DNA from: Lacrimispora celerecrescens
Lineage (GTDB): Bacteria > Bacillota > Clostridia > Lachnospirales > Lachnospiraceae
NCBI RefSeq assembly: GCF_000732605.1
Contig: NZ_JPME01000015.1
Coordinates: 248,001-312,000 of the forward strand
Length of the DNA: 64,000 bases
Reading direction: 5' to 3'
In this document: piece after piece, positions 51,528 to 61,167 of the stretch
Layout: each line of letters starts with the position of its first letter
Numbering within the stretch: the stretch's first letter is position 1
Notes under the pieces: generated by a model
What the model was told of the DNA's origin: nothing
What the model saw: the letters and a program-made list of their open reading frames with translations, nothing else
Database searches by the model: none
Made by a program: the position numbers and the translations under genes

Positions 51528-52613
51528 ATGGAAAAAACTTTGAAGCAATATTTTGTTATAGGCAGTTACACGGAACCAATTTTGTTTGGAACAGGTGAGG
51601 TGTCTCAAGGAAAAGGTAAGGGAATTTCATTCTGTACATTTGAAGACGGCAAAATAGAAGTCAAAAAAGAAATAGCAGTCAAAAATCCCTCTTTCTTATA
51701 TGTAAATGAGTTAAATAAAAAGATTTATGCTGTTAATGAGATGAAAGAGTATTTGGGAAAGACTGGCGGTGGTATTACACAGCTCGCTTATGATGAAGAA
51801 GGTAATATGAGCATAGAAGGAAGCTGGAATACTTATGGGATAGACCCGTGTCATATTGCAGTTGGACCTAATGGACAATTTGTTGCTATAGCGAATTATT
51901 CCAGTGGCTCAGTTACTGTGTATCCAATTGATGAAAAAGGAAATGTAAAAAATGATTGCCAGCTATTTCAGCATAAGGGATGTAGCATTCATCAATTACG
52001 TCAGGAAGGGCCGCATGCACATAGTTGTATTTTTGTACCGGATCAGGGATTGTTTTATGTTTCTGATTTAGGAATCGATAAACTTGTTGCTTATCGGTAT
52101 GAAGGAAGCATTGTATATTCTGAGGATAGCGCTTCGGTTAGTGTGCCTGCAGGAAGCGGCCCCAGATACGGAGAGTTCGGAAAAGATGGAAAGCATTTTT
52201 ATTTGATTAATGAAATTAGTTCGCAGGTGATGCATTTTACATATGATGCCGGCAAGATGGAATTTCAGAATGCTGTGAATACAATTCCACAAGATTTTAC
52301 CGGTAGCAATACGTGTTCTGACCTTCATATGACTCCGGACGGAAAGTTTCTCTATGCATCGAATCGTGGGCATGACAGTCTGGCATGCTATCAAATCGAA
52401 GAGGACGGAAGTCTCACATTCGTCGAAAGGCAGCTTTGTGGTGGAAAAACACCTCGGAATTTTGCAATTGACCCCACTGGAAAGTATATGTTAGTTGGCA
52501 ATCAAGACAGTGATTCAATCACAGTATTTGAAATCGAAGAGAATGGTCATATAAATCAGGTAAACCAGATGAGTACCGGGGCACCGGTGTGTATCCGATT
52601 TTTCCAGCTGTAA
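51528..52613 (+). CDS. Lactonase family protein (6-phosphogluconolactonase-like, YbhE type)
   Basis: Seven-bladed beta-propeller of the Pgl/YbhE lactonase family, 361 aa. Repeating blade motifs such as NPSFLYVNELNKKIYAVNE, GPHAHSCIF and TPDGKFLYASNRGHDSLACY are visible; GPHAH includes the conserved His. The start may be TTG at 51540, because AAAGGATGG abuts the ATG at 51528 but is nine bases from the TTG. Could hydrolyse 6-phosphogluconolactone or another sugar lactone. Confidence 0.88.
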   Translation: MEKTLKQYFVIGSYTEPILFGTGEVSQGKGKGISFCTFEDGKIEVKKEIAVKNPSFLYVNELNKKIYAVNEMKEYLGKTGGGITQLAYDEEGNMSIEGSWNTYGIDPCHIAVGPNGQFVAIANYSSGSVTVYPIDEKGNVKNDCQLFQHKGCSIHQLRQEGPHAHSCIFVPDQGLFYVSDLGIDKLVAYRYEGSIVYSEDSASVSVPAGSGPRYGEFGKDGKHFYLINEISSQVMHFTYDAGKMEFQNAVNTIPQDFTGSNTCSDLHMTPDGKFLYASNRGHDSLACYQIEEDGSLTFVERQLCGGKTPRNFAIDPTGKYMLVGNQDSDSITVFEIEENGHINQVNQMSTGAPVCIRFFQL

Positions 52614-52663
52614 CTGGTGGAAATGGCAAAAGCCTGAATAACGATCAGAGTAATCATGTAAAG

Positions 52664-52703
52664 AAAAAGACTGGTCTGTAGTATCGTAAGACTGGTCTTT
52701 TTT
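52664..52703 (+). terminator. Terminator of the lactonase gene
   Basis: AAAAAGAC (52664-52671) pairs with GTCTTTTT, with inner GTCT/AGAC separated by a TG-TG mismatch, then T6. It also contains the direct repeat AAGACTGGTC. Confidence 0.75.
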
Positions 52704-52864
52704 AGCTCTTCTTATATAAAGGTTTTGTAAGATAGCTTTAGTTTTCTGCGTTGATATGGTAAAATAAACTTATATTGGCGAATTTATGTAATACTCACCA
52801 CAAGCGTTCAATAGAAATATCAGCAGCCAGACTAAATAAGATGAATCATTTGAGGTGCCGGAAT

Positions 52865-55387
52865 ATGGGAACAACTGAAAGATTGAAAGACCTTATTGAC
52901 AGACAAAAAGAAGGAATCATTCAGCTTGAAGCAGAATGCCGTGCCATCGAAAACAGTGATATGGCACGTGAAAATGTAGAATTGAAAGCAAAACTTGAAA
53001 AACTGTACATTGACTATGAAAAAGCAAACTCCAATGCTTCTGCGCTTTCAAAAGAGAACGCAGGACTTAAAAATGCCTTATACGAACAAATTTACAATGA
53101 AAAGATTAAAATCTTGAATATCACGGCGAAGAAGCTTGATGTGTACTTTAAATCAAATGTCGACGGAGAGCAAAATAGACTCACAATATTTGAAAACGGT
53201 GTCAGATCAAGAATAAACAATTTTACAGCGGCTTTGAGACAATATAATATAGATACAAAGGATGAAATTTATACAAAGATTGACGAATTAACCACACTGC
53301 TTAACGAAAGGGTGACAATTGCCCGGACAAAGGCCGCACATACGCAAGCGGCATTTTCCGAAGATGAGAGAGCGGAGTTTGAAGCACTAAGGCGTGAACA
53401 AATCACGGATGAACAAATACGTGCTATCGCTAAGAAGAACAATTTTGAACGTTTCGTAGGACTTAACTTACTTAATGCAATTGGAATATTTCTCATAATC
53501 ATAGGTGTGATCACCGCCGCAAGGTATGCTTACGTCCAGTTGCCTAATACATTAAGAGGAATTATGATGTTTATGGCCGGAGGCGCAATGCTGATTGCCG
53601 GTGAGCTCATGAACAGAAAAAAAGCAAATATTTTTTCTCTTGGAATCACAGCTGGAGGCGTTGGTGTTTTGTATGTTGCGTTGGCCACCAGCTATTTCGG
53701 ACTTTCCATCCTCGATATGTATCCGGCCATTGCGGTATGTATCTTAATTACCGTTGCAGCATTTGTCCTCTCAAACCGCTATCATTCACAGGTGATTTTG
53801 GCGTTTGCGCTCATCGGTGGATATTTGCCGGTGTTCTCAATCAATGGAAACAGTATTTTTATATTTGGCGCAATGGTTTATTTTATAGCATTGAATTTGC
53901 TGGCACTTACCATCTCATTCCATAAGAAATGGTCTGTTTCAGCATTTATTGGATTGTTTTTAAATATTATAGGAACTCTTGTTATTTGCTTGCATTTCTC
54001 CTATGCTGCGGCCTTGAAATCCAAATTGCTCGTGATCTTGTATGTTCTGTTTGCTTTCCTGATTTACACACTGATACCAATTGTAAGCACATACCGCACG
54101 AAAACGAAGTTTCGAAAATCGGATGTTGTGTTGCTTGCAATCAATACGTTTTTCAGCAGCTTGTTCATGTACGGTGTGTTTGATATGCTTCAGTTAAATA
54201 ACTTCAATGGTGTGATTGCCATTGTTTTTGCTGTGACTTATTTATTTCTTGGCAGGTTTATTGAAAAGAAATTCACGGTTGAAGAACGTAATACGAAAGC
54301 CTTGTTCTATTTGACAGGACTTGCATTTGTAGTGCTCATTATACCGCTTCAATTTGGGCGGACCTGGCTGTCCCTTGGGTGGCTAGCAGAGGGTGTACTG
54401 CTCACGACCTATGGCATCTTAAACAATGAGAATATCTTTAAGCGGATCGGGCTTATCATAAGTGGATTGTGTTTGTCCGCATTTATCTTATTTGACTGTT
54501 CGTGGACGTATCATTACTTGTTTGCATATAAATACTTTGCTATCACGCTTGGCAGTTTGATTATTCTAGGTATGTATATGTACAAAAAAATGATGGCTGG
54601 CTGGTTTGCGAAAATATACAAGTACTTTGCTCTCGCAAATGTGTGGTTTTATACGCTATATATCATTGGAAAACTGGGAACGATGTTATTTGAAAATTAC
54701 TCAGGACGACTGTACAACATTGGTTACTTAATTGCTGCGACAGCAATTGTCAGTACATTTTTGATCGCTTACACGATACCGAGAATAAAGATTTTGTCTG
54801 ACTTGGGTACGAAAATAATGTCTATTGTTTTATATGTCATAGGCATCTTATGGTTACTTGTAATTAATAGCATGAGTAGCCCAATCCACAACTCGCTGTC
54901 CGCGCCGTTTGGCATCATGCTTATTGGAACGCTCGTTCTCATAATTGTGGGACTGATTTCAGTTCTTGCAGTGCGTGATCTGATGGGGTTCATAGTAACC
55001 GGGCGAAAATTAGGGGTTGAGTGGTATCCTCTGATTATTTCTGGATACTTTATTTTAATATTAACCCAAAATTTAATTACGCAATATGACTTATCCTTTT
55101 CAAGTGCCGTAATCAGTATCATCTACGTCTTAACGGCATTCGCCTGGATTGTTTACGGATTTGTGAAACGGTATTCGTTTATAAGGCGGTTTGGTCTTGG
55201 TTTGGCGATTTTGGCGGTAATTAAACTATTTATAATAGATTTATTTAGTCTGACGCAAGGCTTCCGAATCGTGTCTTACTTCGCACTTGGTATTACCCTT
55301 TTGGCAATATCTTTTGTATATCAGTATTTCAGCAAGCGTTTGGAACGGTTGGAGGAGGTGCCGGTGGATGTGGAAGAGAATCATTAG
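52865..55387 (+). CDS. DUF2339 polytopic membrane protein
   Basis: 840 aa: a coiled-coil cytosolic N-terminus of about 180 residues (KAKLEKLYIDYEKANSNASA) followed by about 25 predicted membrane segments, the DUF2339 layout. ATG at 52865 after GAGGTG; the open frame from TTG 52775 adds a tail with no ribosome site. It overlaps the DUF3999 gene by 20 bases. This pair is found in diverse bacteria; a role in envelope function or polysaccharide handling has been suggested but is not established. Confidence 0.88.
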   Translation: MGTTERLKDLIDRQKEGIIQLEAECRAIENSDMARENVELKAKLEKLYIDYEKANSNASALSKENAGLKNALYEQIYNEKIKILNITAKKLDVYFKSNVDGEQNRLTIFENGVRSRINNFTAALRQYNIDTKDEIYTKIDELTTLLNERVTIARTKAAHTQAAFSEDERAEFEALRREQITDEQIRAIAKKNNFERFVGLNLLNAIGIFLIIIGVITAARYAYVQLPNTLRGIMMFMAGGAMLIAGELMNRKKANIFSLGITAGGVGVLYVALATSYFGLSILDMYPAIAVCILITVAAFVLSNRYHSQVILAFALIGGYLPVFSINGNSIFIFGAMVYFIALNLLALTISFHKKWSVSAFIGLFLNIIGTLVICLHFSYAAALKSKLLVILYVLFAFLIYTLIPIVSTYRTKTKFRKSDVVLLAINTFFSSLFMYGVFDMLQLNNFNGVIAIVFAVTYLFLGRFIEKKFTVEERNTKALFYLTGLAFVVLIIPLQFGRTWLSLGWLAEGVLLTTYGILNNENIFKRIGLIISGLCLSAFILFDCSWTYHYLFAYKYFAITLGSLIILGMYMYKKMMAGWFAKIYKYFALANVWFYTLYIIGKLGTMLFENYSGRLYNIGYLIAATAIVSTFLIAYTIPRIKILSDLGTKIMSIVLYVIGILWLLVINSMSSPIHNSLSAPFGIMLIGTLVLIIVGLISVLAVRDLMGFIVTGRKLGVEWYPLIISGYFILILTQNLITQYDLSFSSAVISIIYVLTAFAWIVYGFVKRYSFIRRFGLGLAILAVIKLFIIDLFSLTQGFRIVSYFALGITLLAISFVYQYFSKRLERLEEVPVDVEENH

Positions 55388-56561
55388 CATTACGTTTTTA
55401 TTGTGTTTATTTAGTACCACCGCATTTGCCCACACGGCAACAGTTCAAACCGGCGGCGAGAGCAAATACAAGGCGGTACGGCTTACGCCAGAGATTTACA
55501 ATGCGGCTAACAGCGATTTATCTGATCTATTGATAAAGGACAGCAAAGGCGAAAACGTACCATATTTTATTAATTCCGGCTTTCATACGGATCGTGAGGG
55601 CAGAGAAACCTACCCAATGGAGCTGATAAATTCCTATACAAAGGACAACAGCTTTTATTTCGATTATAAGCTCGCTGCCGCAATGGAACGTGATACAGTT
55701 GCAACATCCATTGAGGTTGCAACCGATAGTATGAACTTTGCAAAGGCAGTAGATGTTTATGGCAGTTATGATAATTTAAATTGGGATTTTGTTCAAAATG
55801 ACAAGTTGTATATCATTGATGACAAATCAAAGCTCATCATTGAACTGAATAAGCCTCAAAAGTACACGTACTACCGATTTAAACTCTCAAACAATCTGGA
55901 GAAACTCTCGTTTAATGCTGTGAATTTAATTTACAGCACCAAAGTGAGTGAGAAAAACTATTTTATTGAAAGTCTGATTCCTACATTCCATATAGAAGAA
56001 AAGGATAAAACGACGCTTATAAAAATTGATGGATTAAAAAACCTACGTTTATATGATGTCACAATTGATACGGATAGTATGTTCAAGCGGATTGTGAGCG
56101 CACCGTTAGGATCGGAGAAAGAAATTTACAACTTATCGTTAAACGGCATATCGTACAACGATACTACATTACCGCTTGACCGGCAGATTTCCCAGGATGA
56201 AACCTATGTGATTACAATAGTCAACAACGATGATAAACCAATTAATATCAAGGGTGTCACGGTGTGCTATTATGCTGACGAGATGGTATTTGAAGGAAAA
56301 GCCGGGGAAAGCTATACCATTGATTTTGGTGCGGATGCCACAAAAACAGCTCCTGTGTATGACATCGAAAGATACAAGGACGAGATATTAAAAGGCAAAA
56401 TAGATGAAGCGGCAATTAGCGCAATAAGCTATGATAGTGAAAAGGAAAAACCGTCAGAGGTGGATAGTAAAGTTATTTTTAACATTGTGGTAATAGGAAT
56501 TGCAGTGTTACTGGGCGGTTTGATTTTATTCCATTTAAGACGTAATAAGAATAGTATATAA
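55368..56561 (+). CDS. DUF3999 secreted/membrane protein, partner of DUF2339
   Basis: 397 aa. Signal peptide with cleavage after SSTTAFA-type residue 21, an extracellular region of about 340 residues rich in beta strands with F5/8-like segments (VDVYGSYDNLNWDFVQ, YTYYRFKLSNN), then one C-terminal membrane helix and RRNKNS tail. ATG at 55368 is nine bases after GGAGGAGG. Start lies inside the DUF2339 3' end, so translation is coupled. The protein projects outward; ligand unknown. Confidence 0.82.
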   Translation: MWKRIISITFLLCLFSTTAFAHTATVQTGGESKYKAVRLTPEIYNAANSDLSDLLIKDSKGENVPYFINSGFHTDREGRETYPMELINSYTKDNSFYFDYKLAAAMERDTVATSIEVATDSMNFAKAVDVYGSYDNLNWDFVQNDKLYIIDDKSKLIIELNKPQKYTYYRFKLSNNLEKLSFNAVNLIYSTKVSEKNYFIESLIPTFHIEEKDKTTLIKIDGLKNLRLYDVTIDTDSMFKRIVSAPLGSEKEIYNLSLNGISYNDTTLPLDRQISQDETYVITIVNNDDKPINIKGVTVCYYADEMVFEGKAGESYTIDFGADATKTAPVYDIERYKDEILKGKIDEAAISAISYDSEKEKPSEVDSKVIFNIVVIGIAVLLGGLILFHLRRNKNSI

Positions 56562-56610
56562 GAAGATACAACCGAGGAAGCCATGGGCATCGGTAAGGAG
56601 ATATTGGCTA

Positions 56611-57312
56611 ATGGGAAATGAATTGAAAATAAAGTTTACCGATCATATAGGGTTTCACATGCTTTTGGCAGCAACAGGTGGACTGATGGATGCGTATTCG
56701 TATGTTGACAGAGGCAATGTATTTGCCACCGGCCAGACAGGGAATTTCGTTCTGGCTGCAATCCGCTTCCTCACAAAGGATTATAAGGGTATGGGTCAGG
56801 CATGTGTGCCTATCGGAGCGTTCTGGCTTGGGGTTTTTCTTGCAAGGCATATTTATTATAAAATTTATAAAGAAAAGCATACCCATTGGATATCGGGTAT
56901 TTTATTTCTGGAAATTGTCGTATTGTTTTTGGTTGGTTTTGTACCCAACACCCTACCGCATCTGTTTGCCAATACGGCAGTGTCATTTGCCGCTGCGGTA
57001 CAATTTTGTACCTTTAGAAACTTTGGAGGGAATGCTTCCTATGCACCGGTTTTTTGTACAGGTAATATGCGTTCCTGTGCGGAAATGTATTACGAAGGTT
57101 TTGTTAGAAAGGATAAGGAGTGCCGGATAAGAGCCTATCATTACACCGGAATCCTGTCCGCATTTTTCGTTGGAGCGCTTATGGGAGGCGGACTGTCACT
57201 ATGGTTTGGTGAAAAGGCTATTTGGCTGGCCTGTGTGCTTCTGACGGTATCCTGGATAACCGTTGACATAGAAAAGAAAGGACAAAAAGCTGACCATAAT
57301 TCCCACAGGTAA
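56611..57312 (+). CDS. DUF1275 (YoaK) family membrane protein
   Basis: 233 aa, about six membrane segments. GGLMDAYSYVDRGNVFATGQTGNFVLAA is the hallmark of DUF1275, seen here as GLMDAYSYV and GNVFATGQTGN. Function unknown, suspected transporter. ATG after AAGGAG. It stands alone, 50 bases after the DUF3999 gene. Confidence 0.88.
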   Translation: MGNELKIKFTDHIGFHMLLAATGGLMDAYSYVDRGNVFATGQTGNFVLAAIRFLTKDYKGMGQACVPIGAFWLGVFLARHIYYKIYKEKHTHWISGILFLEIVVLFLVGFVPNTLPHLFANTAVSFAAAVQFCTFRNFGGNASYAPVFCTGNMRSCAEMYYEGFVRKDKECRIRAYHYTGILSAFFVGALMGGGLSLWFGEKAIWLACVLLTVSWITVDIEKKGQKADHNSHR

Positions 57313-57320
57313 TTTGGGAG

Positions 57321-57349
57321 TTGATTAATCTACGAAAGTGTCCTATAAT
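57321..57349 (+). promoter_or_regulatory. Sigma-A promoter of the radical SAM/rng/trk operon
   Basis: TTGATT (57321-57326), 17-base spacer, TATAAT (57344-57349). It is the last promoter seen before the unbroken run of genes 57413-63978, whose members overlap or abut. Confidence 0.75.
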
Positions 57350-57412
57350 TATGCAAAGTATCATTAAAGATAGTTCGTGATGCACAAACTGAAATAATAA
57401 AAAGGAATGACC

Positions 57413-59278
57413 ATGAGAAAACTAGCATTAAGCGATGAGATTTTATTGAGAATTGAAAAACCGGCCCGCTATATCGGCGGCGAGGTAAATATGGTAAAAA
57501 AAGACCTGTCTGCTGTAGACATCCGCTTTGCCATGTGTTTCCCTGATGTTTATGAAATTGGAATGTCCCATTTGGGAATGCAGATTTTATATGATATGTT
57601 TAACCGTAGAGAGGATATTTACTGCGAGCGTATTTTTTCCCCCTGGACGGATTTAGACCAGATTATGAGGGAGCAGCAGATTCCTCTTTTTGCTTTGGAA
57701 TCACAGGATCCGATTAAGAAATTTGATTTTATTGGAATCACCCTTCAATATGAAATGTGCTATACAAATATCCTTCAGGTTCTTGATTTGGGACAAATCC
57801 CCCTTCACTGGGAGGACCGAACAGAGGAAGATCCTATTATCATAGGCGGCGGCCCATGTGCCTACAATCCTGAGCCCTTGGCGGAATTCTTTGACATGTT
57901 TTACATTGGTGAAGGAGAAACCGTTTATTTTGAGCTTATGGACCGTTATAAGGAAAATAAGAAGAACGGTGGCAGCCGCCGGGATTTTCTGGAGATGGCT
58001 TCGGAGATTGACGGTATCTATGTACCGGCTTTTTATGATGTATTCTATCATGAGGACGGCACCATAGAAAGCATGAAGCCAAACAATCCCCATGCAAAGG
58101 AAAAGGTAACCAAGCAGCTGGTTGTCTCCATGGATGAGGCTTACTACATCGAAAAGCCAGTGGTTCCTTTTATAAAGGTAACTCAGGACCGGGTGGTCCT
58201 AGAGGTTATGAGAGGCTGCATCAGGGGCTGTCGTTTCTGTCAGGCCGGTAATGTTTACCGTCCATTGAGAGAACACAGTCTGGAATATTTAAAGGAGTAC
58301 GCCAGCAAGCTGTTAAAGAGCACCGGACACGAGGAAATCTCCCTAAGCTCTTTAAGCTCCAGTGACTACACCCATTTAGAAGGAATTGTGAATTTCCTGA
58401 TTGATGAATTTAAGGACAAGGGTGTCAATATTTCCCTGCCTTCCCTTCGTATTGACGCTTTTTCCCTTGATGTTATGAGTAAAGTCCAGGATATCAGAAA
58501 GAGCAGTTTAACCTTTGCTCCTGAGGCTGGTTCCCAAAGACTTCGTGACGTAATTAACAAAGGACTGTCAGAAGAGATCATCTTAAAGGGAGCGGGAGAA
58601 GCCTTTCAGGGCGGCTGGAACCGGGTAAAGCTTTACTTTATGCTGGGACTTCCTACAGAAACTATAGAGGATATGGAAGGAATTGCGGAACTGTCGGAAA
58701 AGGTGGCAGAAGTCTACTATGATATTCCAAAGGATCAGAGAAACGGAAAGGTCCAGGTAGTGGCAAGTTCATCCTTCTTTGTTCCAAAGCCATTTACCCC
58801 ATTCCAGTGGGCGAGGATGTGCACAAAAGAGGAATTTTTAGAAAGAGCTTATATCGTTAAAGACAAATTTAAGAAGATGCTGAATCAAAAGAGTTTAAAA
58901 TATAATTATCATGAAGCTGACTTGACGGTTCTGGAAGGTGTTTTGGCGCGCGGTGACAGAAAAGTCTCCTCCCTGATTGAAGAGGTTTATAAAAACGGCG
59001 CATTATATGATTCCTGGTCCGAGCATTTTAAAAATGATATTTGGATGAAAGCTTTTGAGACCTGCGGCCTTGACGCGGATTTCTATACGGTCAGGGAAAG
59101 GGATCTAGAGGAAGTGTTCCCCTGGGACTTTATTAATGCAGGCGTATCAAAAGAATTTTTAAAGAGAGAATGGCAGAATGCCATCGATGCGAAAGTCACC
59201 CCCAACTGCAGGGAGAGATGTTCCGGCTGCGGGGCTAAGAATTTCGAGGGAGGAGTCTGCTATGAAACTGAGAATTAA
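57413..59278 (+). CDS. TIGR03960 family B12-binding-like radical SAM protein
   Basis: 621 aa. N-terminal B12-like domain (MCFPDVYEIGMSHLGMQIL) then radical SAM with GCIRGCRFCQAGNVYRP (C-x3-C-x2-C), and a C-terminal Cys cluster CRERCSGCGAKNF. Reaction unknown. ATG at 57413 is seven bases after AAAAGG; 57407 is in frame but too close. In many clostridia it sits with its short partner and rng, as here. It overlaps the partner by 17 bases. Confidence 0.92.
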   Translation: MRKLALSDEILLRIEKPARYIGGEVNMVKKDLSAVDIRFAMCFPDVYEIGMSHLGMQILYDMFNRREDIYCERIFSPWTDLDQIMREQQIPLFALESQDPIKKFDFIGITLQYEMCYTNILQVLDLGQIPLHWEDRTEEDPIIIGGGPCAYNPEPLAEFFDMFYIGEGETVYFELMDRYKENKKNGGSRRDFLEMASEIDGIYVPAFYDVFYHEDGTIESMKPNNPHAKEKVTKQLVVSMDEAYYIEKPVVPFIKVTQDRVVLEVMRGCIRGCRFCQAGNVYRPLREHSLEYLKEYASKLLKSTGHEEISLSSLSSSDYTHLEGIVNFLIDEFKDKGVNISLPSLRIDAFSLDVMSKVQDIRKSSLTFAPEAGSQRLRDVINKGLSEEIILKGAGEAFQGGWNRVKLYFMLGLPTETIEDMEGIAELSEKVAEVYYDIPKDQRNGKVQVVASSSFFVPKPFTPFQWARMCTKEEFLERAYIVKDKFKKMLNQKSLKYNYHEADLTVLEGVLARGDRKVSSLIEEVYKNGALYDSWSEHFKNDIWMKAFETCGLDADFYTVRERDLEEVFPWDFINAGVSKEFLKREWQNAIDAKVTPNCRERCSGCGAKNFEGGVCYETEN

Positions 59279-59972
59279 ATTTTCCAAGCAAGGCCCGGTC
59301 AAATTCGTAGGCCATCTGGACATCATGCGTTATTTTCAAAAGGCCATGAGAAGGGCTGGGATTGATATCAAATACAGCGAAGGCTTCAGTCCTCATCAGA
59401 TCATGTCTTTTGCAGCACCTTTAGGAGTAGGGCTTACCAGCAATGGAGAATACATGGATATTGAAGTGAATACCATGGAGGATTGCAAAACCATGGTAAG
59501 CCAGTTAAATGAAACAATGGCAGATGGAATTCAAATATTGGAATGCCATATGCTTGATGAACGGGCGAAAAACGCCATGTCTCTTGTTGCAGCTGCGGAC
59601 TATACGTTAACATTCCGGGAAGGAAAGCAGCCAAACGATTTGAAGGCATTTCTAAACGGCCTTTCGGATTTTATGGGTCAGGAGCATATCCTTATCACCA
59701 AAAAAACCAAAAAGGGCGAAAGAGAAATAGACTTAAAAGCTTTTATCTATGAACTCTCGATTCATGGAGAGACGATCTTCATGAAGATATCTGCCGGAAG
59801 TGCAGATAATTTAAAACCAGAGCTGGTGATGGATGCTTATTATCAGTGGCTTGGACAGACCTGCCCGGAATTTGCCTTCCAGATTCAGAGAGAAGAGGTC
59901 TACGGCAACACGGGAGACGAGGAACATAGAGTGCTTGTGCCTTTGGGGCTTATAGGAGAATCCCTTGAATAA
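59262..59972 (+). CDS. TIGR03936 (DUF2344) radical SAM-linked protein
   Basis: 236 aa, partner of the upstream radical SAM protein; in some genomes the two are fused. Starts MKLRIKFSKQGPVKFVGHLD and keeps the KYSEGFSPHQIMSFAAPL motif. GGGAGGAG precedes ATG 59262. The start overlaps the radical SAM 3' end and its own end overlaps rng by eight bases. Confidence 0.92.
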   Translation: MKLRIKFSKQGPVKFVGHLDIMRYFQKAMRRAGIDIKYSEGFSPHQIMSFAAPLGVGLTSNGEYMDIEVNTMEDCKTMVSQLNETMADGIQILECHMLDERAKNAMSLVAAADYTLTFREGKQPNDLKAFLNGLSDFMGQEHILITKKTKKGEREIDLKAFIYELSIHGETIFMKISAGSADNLKPELVMDAYYQWLGQTCPEFAFQIQREEVYGNTGDEEHRVLVPLGLIGESLE

Positions 59973-61167
59973 GTTAATCATAACAAGATGGAACGGCTCG
60001 GTCATTACCCTACTCCAGTCGGGAAAAGAGACGGTTTCAGTTAACATTGAACCGGAGGAAAACCAGTCCGTTTTAGGCAATATCTATATAGGAAAAGTAA
60101 ATCATATCGTTAAAAATATTAATGCGGCTTTTGTAGATATTGGAGGGGGACAGATGGGATATTTAAATCTGTCTGACGCCAGTATCCACTTCTTGGATCA
60201 AAGGCCTTATGACGGAAAGCTGCGCCAGGGCGATGAAATCATTGTCCAGGTAGAACGGGACGCGGTGAAGACAAAGGCTCCGGTTCTTACCGGAAACTTA
60301 AATTTTACCGGCCGCTATTTTGTGCTGACCTCTGGAAAAAAACAGATTGGCTTTTCAACCAAGATCACGGATCAGGCGTGGAAACAGGAGATGAAGTCCT
60401 ATCTGGAACCCAGGAAGCAAGAAGACTTTGGAATGATTGTCCGCACCAATGCCTATAAGGTCCCAAAAGAGGAACTGGAATCAGAACTGATTCAGTTAAT
60501 GGATTCTTTTAGAACACTGTTGGACAATGCAAAGCACAGAACCTGCTACAGCCTTCTTTACAGCTCAGCGCCATCCTACTTGACCGGCTTAAGGGATAGC
60601 CTTAAGTCTTCCCTGGAAGCAGTCATCACCGATGAACCGGATATATACGAGGCTGTGAGAGAATATCTCATCCAGTGCCAGCCGGAAGACCTGGGTCTTC
60701 TTACAAGGTATGAGGACAAGCTGCTTCCTCTTGGAAAGCTTTACCGGATAGAAAAGACGATGGATGAAGCGTTAGGAAAAAGGGTCTGGCTGAAATCGGG
60801 AGGTTACCTGGTCATCGAGCCTACGGAAGCCCTGGTAGTCATTGATGTAAATACAGGAAAATATTCCGGGAAGAAAGAACTTCGGGAAACAATCAAAAAG
60901 GTTAACCTGGAAGCTGCTGAGGAAATCGGGCATCAGCTTCGGTTAAGGAATTTATCTGGTATCATTATTATAGATTTTATAGATATGGAAGCAGAAGAAG
61001 ACAGGCGTATCCTTATGGAGCGCCTGGAAGGAATTTTGTCCAAAGATCCGGTCAAAACGACCGTTGTTGAAATGACAAAATTAAATCTGGTGGAAGTGAC
61101 CAGAAAAAAAATACGAAAGCCTCTTTATGAGCAGGCATTGCAGATGAAGGAGAAGGTTTCACTATGA
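59965..61167 (+). CDS. rng: Ribonuclease G / Rne-Rng family endoribonuclease
   Basis: Endoribonuclease for rRNA processing and mRNA decay. 400 aa with S1 domain (GNIYIGKVNHIVKNINAAFV) and catalytic metal site VVIDVNTGKYSGKKE plus IIIIDFIDMEAEED. Start is TTG at 59965, seven bases after TAGGAG. Shorter than E. coli RNase G, typical of clostridia. The usual downstream rplU-rpmA genes are absent; trkA overlaps its stop by four bases. Confidence 0.92.
   Translation: MNKLIITRWNGSVITLLQSGKETVSVNIEPEENQSVLGNIYIGKVNHIVKNINAAFVDIGGGQMGYLNLSDASIHFLDQRPYDGKLRQGDEIIVQVERDAVKTKAPVLTGNLNFTGRYFVLTSGKKQIGFSTKITDQAWKQEMKSYLEPRKQEDFGMIVRTNAYKVPKEELESELIQLMDSFRTLLDNAKHRTCYSLLYSSAPSYLTGLRDSLKSSLEAVITDEPDIYEAVREYLIQCQPEDLGLLTRYEDKLLPLGKLYRIEKTMDEALGKRVWLKSGGYLVIEPTEALVVIDVNTGKYSGKKELRETIKKVNLEAAEEIGHQLRLRNLSGIIIIDFIDMEAEEDRRILMERLEGILSKDPVKTTVVEMTKLNLVEVTRKKIRKPLYEQALQMKEKVSL

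Noticed and set aside
52775-52864. Longer DUF2339 protein from TTG 52775
   Set aside because: No ribosome site before the TTG, and the extra 30 residues do not look like protein of this family; ATG 52865 has GAGGTG.
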